A stretch of DNA of 64,000 bases from Brachypodium distachyon. Its lineage: Eukaryota; Streptophyta; Magnoliopsida; Poales; Poaceae. Shown one piece after another: positions 11,002 through 22,096 of this stretch; within the stretch, counting starts at the first letter, position 1; each line of letters starts with the position of its first letter. A program made the translations under genes and the position numbers. Location: the NCBI RefSeq assembly GCF_000005505.3, contig NC_016132.3:21380501-21444500 (forward strand). Direction: 5' to 3'. The notes under the pieces were generated by a model. It ran no database searches. It worked only from the letters and a program-made list of their open reading frames with translations, and was not told the origin of the DNA.

Positions 11002-12404
11002 ATGGTCAATGTGCCGTCCTCCTACACCCTGCTATATGTGGCTCCTGGCTAACCGAGGAATCCAGGGTTTAGTGCTCACACATTACTTACGAGGGCATGC
11101 ACAATACGGCCACATGCCTCCGCCACCCGCCACCTCCACCATGACCAAATGGTGGTCATCATCCCTGCTATATGTGTCCCATCCTCCTCCACCCTTTCTC
11201 CTTGCTAGCTATGTGTTTCCTCGGTCATCAAGCCAAGGCATCTAGCTAGGGTTTATTAGTCACCCTTCATTCTTGGTTGTGGAAGGCACAAAGAACCTAT
11301 GAGCAAGTAAAAACATGATATTAACGAAGAAGGCATGAATCTAGCTCGATGTATTAGTAGTAGTAGGTATTGTATTATTCAGGTATTTAAGGAATGCCAG
11401 AGGGGGGATATGCAAGAGGTGTTGAAGTGTGTCCATGTCGACAACATAGATGTGCTTGGGCACTTCTTATCATTATCTTGCTTCACATTACCGGAAGTTC
11501 CACAATGGAGCACAAGTACCTACTGGACGTTGTTGGGTTGTACTTCACTTCAAACTAGGGATTTTTGAAGAAACATGTTGGTAGTTGTTAAATTTTGTGC
11601 TGTACATATATGAAAAAAATCAATGTGCAATGCCATGGTTCCGCTATGTGTAATACAATGTGCAGTGGATAAAGTTTAAAAGCTTTTTGAATATTTACTA
11701 ACATCTTAATCTTTTTTTTCTGGTTTACTCGTCATGTACTTTTAGTTTCTTTGCTTTTATAAAATATACTAAAAGCAATATGAGAGGTAAGGAGGCTCCA
11801 CATTGATCCACATCGCCTCAATTATTTTGGACGTTAGGTCTGAGATCTAAGGGTCATAGAAATCATTTGTCCAAACGTATGTTACGCCCGAATTCCATAT
11901 TCCCACAAGATTACCTTAAAAAACTTAATAGTCTTTTCTTTGCCTCCCTCCGATCTCACGATAGGGGTCATCTTGAGGCCCTCCTCGCCTCCTCCATCCT
12001 CGCTCGCTTGCCCGAGATCCAATCTGCAGAAAAACTACCTATGCACGCACAGGAGGAAACAGACGGAGGTCGGAGCATACGAGATCGTCAGGATAGATGG
12101 AGACGAAAAGGCCGATGCAAACTCAGAGAGATCGGACAGGTTTGATAAAAGGCAAAGCTTGATCCATTTTGGCCACCATAAATTTTGCAATTTGCTATGT
12201 TCGACTATAAGTAAGTCATTTTCTTCAAGTACAGCAGACAAGCTGCGTACTCTGCTATTACCCTTTGATTTTTTTTATGGAATTTGCAGCAGTCGGGTTG
12301 CATCTCAGATCAGCATGTAGATACTTCCATATTTAGAGTAAGGATTAATCTTTCTTAGCTAACCTACATCGATAAACATCATCTGATTTTTGATCCTGTG
12401 GATT
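11002..12404. other. Intergenic DNA, no gene supported
   Basis: A moderately GC-rich patch at 11940-12150 gives two overlapping frames on + and one on -, none similar to a known protein. It could be the 5' part of a decayed gene; nothing firmer can be said. Confidence 0.45.
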
Positions 12405-13725
12405 TTAGTACGGTGGTGTGTCCGGTGAAAACCAACTTTATGGTGCAAACTATGCAAACCCTGTCGAAAAAAGTTCAAAAAAATCTCAAAAACTTTACAT
12501 ATAATAGAGAGGCGATTTTTTCTATATGTGTAAAATTTCAAGTCCAAACTCAATTGCATTTAGTAGCAGAAAAAAACAAATTCAACATTAATAGTGGTTT
12601 TTCATTGTTTGCACTATTCATTTGTATATTTCTTGTCTTAATCCTTTCAAATGCTTTTGACTTTTGACTTGAAATTTTGCAAATTTGTAGAGCATCATCC
12701 TCCAACATATGGTATTTTTGTATAAGGTTTTGAAACTTTTAAACACAATTTTTATGGAGTTGCATCGTCCGATTTTTGATTCCGTGGTGTATTCGGTGAA
12801 AACCATCTTTACGGTGCAAATTATGCAAACCCTGTCGAAAAAAGTTAAAAAAAAGTCTCAAAAACTTTACATATAATAGAGAAGTAATGCTTTCTATATG
12901 TGTAAAATTTCAAGTCCAAACTCAATTGCATTTAGTAGCAGGAAAAAAAAGCAAATTCAGTATTAATTGTGGTTTTTCATTGTTTGCACTATTCATTTGT
13001 ATATTTTTTTTCTTAATTCCTTTCAAATGCTTTTGATTTTAGACTTGAAATTTTGGAAGTTTGTAGAGCATCATACTTCCAATATATGGTATTTTTGTAT
13101 AAGTTTTTTGAAACTTTAAACACGGTTGTTATGGACTTAGCATTGTAAGAGTGGTTTTCACTGGGTATGCCGCCTTTAGTGCGGCGGCGTATCTGATGAA
13201 ATCACCTTTACGGTTCAAACCATGCAAACACAATCAAAAAAGTCCAAAAAGTTTACACATGTTAGAGAAGAGATGTTTTACATGTGTGTAAAATTTCAAG
13301 TCCAAACTCAGTTGCATTTAGTAGCAACGAAAAAAACTCAGCATGAATAGTGATTTTTTATTATCTAAGCTATTCATTTGTATATTTCTCTTTTTAATTC
13401 CTTCCGAATGATTTTGATTTTTGACTTTAGATTTTTCAAGTTTGTAGAGGTTCACACTTCCAACATATGGTATTTTTGTAGAATTTCTTTTGAACCTTTT
13501 AAACATGGTTTTTATGGAATTTGCACAGTTTGCACCGTAAAAGGTGCAAACTCTGCAAACCTCATTGAAAAAACTTTAGAAAATTCTCAAAAAAAATTAC
13601 ATAGGTTATAGAAGTGATGTTTTATATACGTGTAAAATTTCAAGTCCAAACGCAATTGCATTTAGTTGCACCGGAGAAAAAGAAATTCAGCTTGAATAGT
13701 GGTTTTTCAGTGGTTGCTCTTTTGT
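12405..13725. repeat. Tandem array of ~370-400-bp TIR element copies
   Basis: The motif T(C/T)CGGTGAAAACC..GGTGCAAA recurs at about 12421, 12792, 13192 and (deleted) 13521. In each unit it is followed by the same order of blocks: AAAGTTcAAAAA, TGTGTAAAATTTCAAGTCCAAAC, GCATTTAGT(A/T)GCA, TTTTGACTT(G)AAATTTTGCAA and ACATATGGTATTTTTGTA. At ~13160-13195 two unit ends meet as a palindrome (GGTTTTCACTGGGTATGCCGCC, then GGCGGCGTATCTGATGAAATC), showing that the unit is a terminal-inverted-repeat element. A single copy in the opposite orientation is at 31069-31442. The last unit is cut by the LINE at ~13716; a matching second half reappears at 17128-17340. Confidence 0.75.
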
Positions 13726-14296
13726 TTTGACCAAAAACAATAGGAGAGGCTCCTGCTGTGCTATATTAATAATAATAGGTTACAAATACATATTTACATA
13801 CTGGAACATGCCATAGGAAAAACTAAAGAGAGTCTATCAAAACAGATAAATAATGAGACAGGTTTTGAGGCACCCTATAACTTGGCAGAATTACTGAACC
13901 TTAAGTCTTGATCTCCAAAGTTGAATAGAGGCCACTTCTGCCTTGAAGATTTGATTCTTCTAACTTTCCAGATGTTCCAGGCAGCTAGAGCAAAAACCTC
14001 AAAGAAAAGAGTGCTGCCATAATTGGATCTAATCTCAGGGAGAACTTCCAGGCAATTAATGAGCATTCAACAGCCAGTGAATGCCAACTTTCAGAACAGT
14101 GAGTGCTAAAAAGACAGTTTATGAAGAGATGATCCAAGGTTTCTTCCACGTCAGCATCACACAACACACACTTTAGATCAACCCCAACATTGAAGTGTAC
14201 TCGATTAAGCATATTCCTGGTATTAAGTCTATCACTCAAAGCAACGAAGAGAAAACCTGTATCTTCGTGGGGACCTAGGATTTTCAAGTCCACTTA
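13716..14296 (-). mobile_element. 5'-truncated LINE, ORF2 C-terminal fragment and 3' UTR
   Basis: On the minus strand 14293-13985 encodes a LINE ORF2 zinc-binding region (a D-R-L-N-T-R-N-M-L segment, then C-V-L-C, then L-D-H-L-F-I-N-C). A second frame, 14066-13875, continues with A-W-N-I-W, so a frameshift separates the two. The 3' UTR ends near 13716 with AGGAGCCTCTCCTATTG then GTCAAAACAAAAG; the LINE tail inserted in the copia element at 55206 has the same 3' signature. No target duplication was identified. Confidence 0.7.
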
Positions 14297-16107
14297 AATG
14301 GTCTTGGGGTGGTAATTCTTGTAAAATAGAACTTATAAAACCTGCACGGAATTATATGCCGAACTTTGATCGCAAATCTAATATCTAATTAAAGTAGCAG
14401 AAATTCTACGGTGTAGATTGTTTCAAAGTTATCGTACGGCTTCGAATAATATGTAACCTACGGTCTAGATTTGTTATGAAGTCTGATCTAATCGTAGCAT
14501 CCGAACTGAATTCTGATGGGAGGAATCACAACTACTCCATGCAATTCACGAATACGTTAAACAACCAACAGCTCACGTGTACTTGGACCTGCAAATTAGT
14601 TTCCGGCCAGAATCCGTAGGCAACATGGACACCCATGGATGCATCGATCGGCCATCATAAACCAGGCCCATCGCTAAGTGCACGATCGCTCAAGCCCCCC
14701 ACAAAAATTGGGGCCTCCAAATCACACCAGTTAGTTAGGATTAAGGAGTGATTAGCTGAGGGGAAAAATTAGTCAATCATGCAGTCAACCAACGGGCCAA
14801 CGGGCGCACGAAGAAATCCCTGCATTTGTTCTATCGCTTTCGTCTGTTCGTTTCCCCAACTCTCACAGGCTGCACAACGGCATGGCGACATAACAATCTC
14901 CAGTCAGGCTCTGAGTTCATCTGTTGCGATCTTCATCTCTCCGATCTCAGTCTTGCCCTGCGGCTCGGCGCCTACGTTCTCAGTGCGGTGCTTCGGTTTG
15001 GCATGAGGCAAATAGGTGATGGTGGACTGAGCCGATCACGGCATGAGGCAAATAGGTGAGGGTGGCCTGAGCCGATCAAATTCCAGATCATGATTAGGTC
15101 GATCTTCATTGGTTCATTAAATAAATTCAATCGATTTCAATTCTTAGGTTTAATCAATTGATGTCTCCAAATATTTAAGAATCAATTTTCAATTTCGTTC
15201 CAGGGCCCCTAATTTCTGGAGACAATCCTGTCAGAAACACAATATCTACGTCATTCACTTTGGTTGGTTCAAATCGTGACAGTCAAGCAATTAGATTGTA
15301 CAAATCATTTCTTCAATGACTAAAGGGTACAAAATTATTTTAGATAAATATAGCAGGTACAAATTTTCTACACTAGTTGAAATACAAAATCATACCATTT
15401 TATGTTTGAAAATTGAAATACAAAATGAAATTACATTTTCGTCTATATAGATTGCAAAAATAGTTCAATCTTATGTAAAAAAATAGCAGAGAGCCACATA
15501 TTATATTGTGGGCCGCATGGACCATATATATCGGTGTTTCTCACGCACCAACTTCTTAGTCCTTACCACCAACTTAATATCTTTAATGGGATTTTAGAAA
15601 CAAAATCGAATCATGTAGTAGGGAATTAAAGTGGATACAAATTCACGTTTGAGCAACAAACCAACAAAGTACAAAATAAATTTCAGCTTACAAGGTATTG
15701 ACAAGGTTAAATATATATGTAGTAACACAAAAATATTTCACAGTTAATATGATAAATGTGAGGGTCACCCAATACACGATAAATACGTAAAACTCCAAGT
15801 CCAACAAATTGGTATGGAATAGAAACCAATCGATAAGTGTAATCAGTAAAAAAGCCAAACCAACCAATACCGGTAGACCATGAGCCCATGACAGCCATCA
15901 AAACCAACAATCCACCATTAAATTGAAAAAAAAGGCAGATGTGTTTGACACCTTAAAGCTAGAGCGAAAAAGGCAGGCCAAAAACAACAACTCCAACTCC
16001 CGGTGATGTCCTGCCATGCCCCATCCAACGAGGAGACAGAGCAAATAGGAAATCAATAGCTGAAACATATAGTCGATTCTAACAAAGAAATAGAGAAGGA
16101 AACAATG
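14297..16107. other. Intergenic DNA with one short tandem duplication
   Basis: No gene is supported. A 40-bp direct duplication (GCATGAGGCAAATAGGTGA...) occupies 15001-15040 and 15041-15078. The remainder is AT-rich and holds nothing recognisable. Confidence 0.5.
15001..15078. repeat. 40-bp tandem duplication
   Basis: Two nearly identical 40-bp copies start with GCATGAGGCAAATAGGTGA and end with GAGCCGATCA, differing at a few bases. Confidence 0.85.
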
Positions 16108-16109
16108 TA

Positions 16110-16221
16110 CTCCCTCTGATCCTAAATTCTTGACTCAAATTTGTCCAAATATGGATGTATCTATTCTTGAAAAGTGTCTAGATACATGTAATATTTCGAC
16201 AACAATTTAGATCGGAGGGAG
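16110..16221. mobile_element. Stowaway MITE (TA target duplication)
   Basis: CTCCCTCTGATCCTAAATT opens the element and AATTTAGATCGGAGGGAG closes it, with TA at 16108-16109 and 16222-16223. It shares the GTCTAGATACATGTAATATTTCG core with other copies in the window. Confidence 0.9.
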
Positions 16222-16999
16222 TAGCTTACATGATAGGATCGATGCGGTGTGAATGTGTATCAGATGGAAAGTAACATCCACTCATGACAAAAGTAGTGTC
16301 GTCGATTCCATACCTGCCCACCAGCCACCGGCCGGAAGTAGCACGTTTGCTCGAAAACGCGAGCCGGAAGCCCATCTACCATAGGCTCACTTCAATCCAC
16401 AACCATGACCGCAATCATGCCGAAAGCCGAACATCTATCACTTTCGGCCATCATAAGACGTAGTCGCACCAGAAACAAACACGCCAGAACGAATAAGGGG
16501 AATTCGTTTGATACATCGGCTAAAAAACATCAAAGTCATACATGCCAGTGACTGATGGGCCTAATACATACAAATTGGACTGGATAAAAAGTAATGCTTC
16601 ATGTGTATAAAAAATGAGGATTAAGAAAATCTAAACATTTATAATCGATGTCTAAAAGAAAATCTTTTAAATATATCTGAATGTTAAAAAAAATAAAAAA
16701 ATGAACATAAAAATATCACGCATAAAGAAAGTTCAGCCTTATCATTCAGAAGATTTATATCACCAGAAGTAATAAAAGCATAAGACAATAAGAAAATAGA
16801 AAATCATTAAACATGTCTAAATTGCATACAAATAAAATTCATCTAAATTGTATACAAGACATTCAATTGGAATAACAACATAAATAAATATAAATACATA
16901 AAAATATCATTTCATTATACAAGTCTAGCCGCGCAATCTGCGTGGATCACCCTGCTAGTTACAATGATAATAGAAGGTTATCTTGGCACAAAAGAGCGT

Positions 17000-17127
17000 T
17001 GGATTCGTATTCGAAACTCTTTCTAATGATAAGTTTTACATACATATATTAAATATTATTTATATAATTGTCGGTCTAAATTTGGCACAAATTTCATTAC
17101 GGGCCTTATAAACCCGGACGGAGGGAG
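17000..17127. mobile_element. Stowaway-like element, only right end clear
   Basis: The right terminus CCCGGACGGAGGGAG followed by TA is typical, but no matching left terminus was recognised. It lies directly against the TIR-element half at 17128. Confidence 0.4.
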
Positions 17128-17340
17128 TATATTTCTCTTTTTAATTCCTTTTTAAAGGCTTTTGATTTTTGACTTGAAATTTTGCAACTTTGTAGAGCAT
17201 CACACTTCCAACATATGGTATTTTTGGTAGAATGTTTTTGAAAATTTTAAACATGGTTTTTATGTACTTTGGACAGTTCACACCATAAAAGTTATTTTCA
17301 CCGAATATGCCGACTTTTAGTAGATCGATAAATATCATCT
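17128..17340. repeat. Second half of a TIR-array unit, separated from the array
   Basis: TATTTCTCTTTTTAATTCC, then TTTTGACTTGAAATTTTGCAA, ACATATGGTATTTTTG and TTTTCACCGAATATGCCG follow the order of the second half of the units at 12405-13725. The downstream sequence ATCGATAAATATCATCT resembles the left flank of the array at ~12368. Confidence 0.65.
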
Positions 17341-18294
17341 AACATCGATATGGTCTTTGTACAAATGACGTTAATAATCATTAGGCTACAAAATAAATCC
17401 CATTTAAAATGTTTTTTTGCCAGTGTGATATTATCTTCTCCCATAATATGTGACGAGGGATAGAACCATACCATTTCCATTCGGGTGACATAAAAATATA
17501 AGACCACAAGTTATTGTTCATGCACTTTCAGGTGTCAACAGCAAATGATGCTGCACTCGCATTTGCGAGGGCTACCTTGCTGGTTTCTGTAAAAAGAGTC
17601 AATTGGTAGCCGTGTTGATCCGTCGCCTCCTCAACTCCTTCTGTTTTTACCGTCCGTAAACACGTGTACTGGATGCCACTTAGTAGTAGTTCGGTCGTAT
17701 ATCACCTGTCAGTAACCCACGAGTGACATTTTTGTCGGACCCGAGCTACCCCTGCTGCACGGTGGCATTTTATCTCGTTGAGAGTAAGCCTTGGAGCAAA
17801 AATTGGACGACAAGACCTAGCCTAAAATGGCACAAGTCGAGGACACAACTGGGGCTTCCGGTGAAGAAAAGGCACCGGGAAGAGGAAAGCGCAATAATAA
17901 ATGCAAAGAGTAGTCCAGCCTTGGGAAAAGCGGCAAGCAACGGCCAATAGAAAAGAAACGCGACGTCGCCTGCACACACCCGCACAGGAAAGGCGCCCGT
18001 CTCATTTCTCCTCCAGCCTGGACGAACAGTCCGCCCCCACGCGCAAGCACACGGGCGAGAAGACACAACTGAGCTCCAAGAGCAGAGAGGCTGGAGAGCG
18101 AAAGCGAGAGGTGGAGAGAGCTCAGGTCAGGTCAGGAGGCTTTTGTTTGGTTGGAGAGACCACAAACTCCACCACGGCCCAATCACGGAACCTCTGCTCT
18201 CTTTCTTTAAGCTCCCCCTCCCACGGTGGAGGCCGAATCATCTCCAGCCACTTTGGCATCTGCGAGAACCGATACCGGCAGTCACCGCCGCGGC

Positions 18295-18302
18295 CATAAA
18301 TA
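18295..18302 (+). promoter_or_regulatory. Putative TATA box of the MYB gene
   Basis: CATAAATA lies 122 bases upstream of the MYB start codon, within CT/GC-rich leader-type sequence, a normal distance for a plant core promoter. Confidence 0.45.
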
Positions 18303-18423
18303 CCGCCTCCCCTGCCACTCACACTCCCTCTCTCTGTTCCTTTCCTCCTCCGCGCTTCCTCTCGCCTTGCACTAAGTCCCTCCCTGACAAAGGCGGAAGG
18401 AATCTTGGTCGGTTGAGAGAGAG

Positions 18424-19466
18424 ATGATGAAGGAGTCATGGATGGAGGTGCTGCCGCTCCCGCCGGCGCCCTACTTGGCCGGCGGCTGGTTCTTGCAGGA
18501 ACAGCAGCGGGCGTGGTCGCCGGCGGAGAACAAGCTGTTCGAAGAGGCTCTTGCCCGGGTCGACGGGGACGCGCCGGGCCGGTGGGAGCGGGTCGCGGCG
18601 CTGCTCCCTGGCAAGTCCGTGGCCGACGTCATGGCGCACTACGACGACCTCGAGAACGACGTCGGCTTCATCGAGGCCGGGCTCGTGCCCTTCCCCCAGT
18701 ACAACGGCGGCGGTGGCGGCTCCCCTGCCTCCGGGTTCACCCTGGACTGGGACGGCGGCGGCGACGACCTGGCCTTCAAGCGCTCCTGCTACATCGTCGG
18801 CGGCAAGCGCGCGCGGGGGCCCGATCAGGAGCGCAAGAAGGGCGTGCCCTGGACAGAGGAGGAGCACAAGTAAGCACCCCCCAATTAACCCACGCGGCCT
18901 TCAAATTTAATCGAATCTCGGTGGAGTGGGCGGGCGGATCCATCCATCCGCGCGTGATCTTGGGCACTGAATTGACGACTTTTTTTCTTTTCTTCTTCTG
19001 ATGCAGATTGTTCTTGATGGGCCTGAAGAAGTACGGGAGAGGGGACTGGCGGAACATCTCGCGCAACTTCGTCACCAGCCGGACGCCCACGCAGGTTGCC
19101 AGCCACGCCCAGAAGTACTTCATCCGGCTCAACTCCGGCGGCAAGGACAAGCGCCGCTCCAGCATCCACGACATCACCACCGTCAACATCCCCGACGACG
19201 ACCATGGCAGCAACCCCTCGCCCTCGCCGCCCTCCTCCGTGCTCACGCCCAACTCCTCCTCAGGCGCCGCTCCTCCCGCAATCTCGGAGCAGTTCGGCGT
19301 GCTCGTCGACAGCAAGCCCCAAATCAGCCGCGGCGGCCACCACCACTTCATCCCTCATCTCTACGGCAACGTCAAGCTCGAGGCCAGCAACGGCTATCAC
19401 GGCGGCCGCCTCGACGACTCTGTTCTGATGCAGATGCAATGCGGCCAGCTCCAGCCTCTCGGTTGA
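18424..19466 (+). CDS. DIVARICATA-like MYB transcription factor (two exons)
   Basis: Exons are 18424-18869 and 19007-19466; donor AA|GTAAGC and acceptor ATGCAG|A leave a split Lys codon and an open 301-residue frame. The product has two MYB-like repeats. The N-terminal SANT-type repeat (residues ~29-82; Trp31, Trp54, third aromatic Tyr73) normally mediates protein contacts in this family. The second (residues ~141-189; Trp143, Trp163) carries the plant signature SHAQKYF at 181-187 and is the DNA-binding repeat, usually recognising GATAA/TATCCA-like sites. A Gly-rich linker (95-113) separates them; the C-terminus is Ser/Pro-rich then His/Gly-rich, with no recognised domain. The start is the first of two adjacent ATGs. 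It is a nuclear regulator; its targets cannot be inferred. Very GC-rich exons (codon third positions mostly G/C) fit a grass gene. Confidence 0.93.
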
Positions 19467-22015
19467 CCACGGTTTTTGGAGCAGCAACCGGCCAGACGCC
19501 CTTGGAGAAAAGCTCTCTCTATCTTTGGGCGTGCACGAGGAGAGCGCACGCGCGTGCTCTGCTCTTGATTCCAACCAACCACGGAGTGAGCTAAAGCAAG
19601 CAACATACATGCACGAGCACAAGCAAGCAACAATGGAGATCAACAAGTGCTCTGCTGCAGCTAAGCTCCTGAGATGAAGCATGGTCAGATATGGATGCAG
19701 CATTTCCCCGTTTCGCCTCTGTGTACATACGACCACGCCCCCCGGTGAAATAATTGATATTCTATTTGCTAGTATTGATCAATCTCCTGAACCATGGGAG
19801 GCGGCGTACTTGCGTCTGGAAAGCACATGAGTAGTAGTATCAGCACTGACGCTGTGATTATACCTGCCGTTTTTCTTTGTTTTTGATGTATTGGTTAGTC
19901 AGTTAGTCTCACGCCTGTACTAGTTGGATAGCAGTAGCAGCATACTATCATTGCCTGGTTTTCCTTCTTTTTTTTGGGTCCCTGTAACATTTCCATATCC
20001 TCAGTCGAGGGTATTAGCATTGGTCACCCTCTCATTGACCCCTGCTTTATCAATCAAATTATGAAAATCGATGAAGGTGATGATGATTTGTGGTTTTCTC
20101 CTGCTGTTTCCTGTCGCTTTTGAGGGGAATGAAACCTGAACCGGATCGATGTGGATGCATGGATCAGTCTCTCCGATTCTGTAGTGTAGAGAGTACAAGC
20201 AACAAAAGTTCTATTGACCTCTCTTTAATTGGCTGAAAATTTCGCCCTACAAGCTTCGTACCGTACTTGCTAGTACTGCACAAATGGCAGTTTATTTATG
20301 GCTTCAGCACTGTCAGAGATCAGGGCTGCTCTATACTCTATACTATACACTGAAAATATATACACTATATACCCGCTCCGTCTCCTGCACGTATTCTTCA
20401 ATCTTCAGAATGGAAATTGAGTTCAGGGTTTTTCCTCCAGGCCAATTGGAGAGCTTCGTTGATTTGTTTTAGCTGAAACGGAGGTCGTACCTTGCGAGTA
20501 TGACGCTGATGGGCGGCGATGTGCATGGCTGGCACACAGGCAACAGTAGCATGGAATGAGTTGGAGGTCCACCTAAGGAACGGAACAGAGAGCGGCACCA
20601 CATGTCCAAAGGGCGACTCCAACGGCAGGACCCAAATGGACAAAGTCCGGACAGTGGCACCAGTTGCGTTCTTTCTGTGACCCAAACGGATCAAAGTAAA
20701 CACATCGCGTCGGAACCGCTGAAGTCGCCCTAACCCTCGATCCCGTCCTCAGTGTGCTCTTCTCCACCTCTCTTTTTTTTCCATCTAAAGCTCCTCCCCA
20801 AGTCCACGGGCACACCCTCACCGGCTGGAATGAGCAGCTCCACAAACACAAAGCCGGGGGACAGCAGGGTTCGCTGCCGCTGTTGCCGGATCCATCTCGT
20901 TTTCGCCCCCCGACTTGCGCAGACACAATTGGGCACCCCTGCGGATTCTCTCGGGAAGTCCCATTTAGCGGCTCACATCATGCCATCGGGCGCTGGGTTG
21001 CTTGGTTGCCCGTGCGCAACGCTGGAAAACGGAAATGCTTCCCGGGAAATGGAATGCGGGTCGTTTTGCCGGCCCTCTCTACGGTTGATGAGTGGCTGCG
21101 GTATCTCCGCGACGATGGACGGCTGCAAGAATCTTCTGAGCCCTCGAGAAAGAAAGAGGGGAAGGGAAAGGCTTCCCATCCTCTGTCTGTCTACGCTTCT
21201 TCTTCTGTGTTGAATACAAGTCATCGTCAGTAAACAGACATAAAGAATTCTACGACGTTTTTGCATTAGTATCATACGCGTACCGACCAGTATGATTTCC
21301 GCACGAGTCCAGGAGAACACTTGCGTTTGTTTGCAAACGGGGAGGAGCGTGGAATCGGCACACGTAGAGCACATATTTACCCGTGATAGGTCGTTGCTTC
21401 TTTCGTCCTGATTTCGTTGGTTGATGTTGTTGTGGCATCTGACTCAGCTCTAGCAAAAGAAATACTTATTTCACTCCTGTCACATCAACAACCATCAGCA
21501 TTAGCTCTCTGTTGCTTCCAGTTCGTTGGTCATCTGATGCCTTCTTTCTATGGCATCCAATAGGCCGGTTTTGACTGGGGTGGGTTTTATATAGTACTGT
21601 ATGTTACTAGGAAGCAACTTATGGAACTACTTTGGTGCAGGTCAGGGTTTAGAGCATGTTAACTTTGTGTACAAAAGGAACGAAATGTATGAACCTCTTT
21701 AGTTCACAGAATTCCAACAATGCAGGAATAATGATTCTAAAGTCATTCTGTCTTTAAATATGTACATGTGTTTCTTTTTCCATTTTTGAAACAAATGAAT
21801 TGGCACAAATAAAATGTTAATTGTGCAAAGTAAAAGTAATGAATTTGGTGACCTATAATAATCTTTCCAAAATGTCAAAAGCAATAGGATTCTTCCTTTG
21901 AAGTTGATTGAAGTGGCCCAGGTTTCTTCTCCTATAAATAAATAAATAAATACGCTGAAATCCCACAACGACTAAAAAAAAAGTTTTGAAATTCCTCTCA
22001 ATCAAACATGCACTT
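19467..22015. other. 3' flank of MYB gene and intergenic DNA
   Basis: The first few hundred bases are probably the MYB 3' UTR, with T-rich sequence and several possible poly(A) sites. A GC-rich patch at 20480-21230 gives frames on both strands (for example 20573-20926 on -), but none resembles a known protein. It includes GACCCAAATGGACAAAG..GACCCAAACGGATC-type sequence seen in grass repeats. Confidence 0.4.
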
Positions 22016-22096
22016 AAGGCCCTGTTTGTTAGAAGTGCTTTTGAGATTGCTAGAAGCACCAAAAGCTGAAACAGAAGCCCAAACAAACAGGGCCTA
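22016..22096. mobile_element. Short TIR MITE (GGCCCTGTTTGTT type)
   Basis: AGGCCCTGTTTGTT on the left and AACAAACAGGGCCT on the right are perfect inverted repeats around a ~50-bp centre. TTA/TAA on the two sides suggests a PIF/Harbinger (Tourist-like) origin, though a hAT origin is not excluded. Confidence 0.65.

Noticed and set aside
18436..18867. 143-codon minus-strand frame over the MYB first exon
   Set aside because: It is an antisense shadow caused by high GC at third codon positions.
18438..19001. 187-codon plus-strand frame over the MYB first exon
   Set aside because: It is an out-of-frame shadow in GC-rich coding DNA; the MYB frame has domains and correct splicing.
20573..21233. Overlapping frames of 100-159 codons on both strands
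   Set aside because: There is no known similarity on either strand, and the sequence includes phrases typical of grass repeats.
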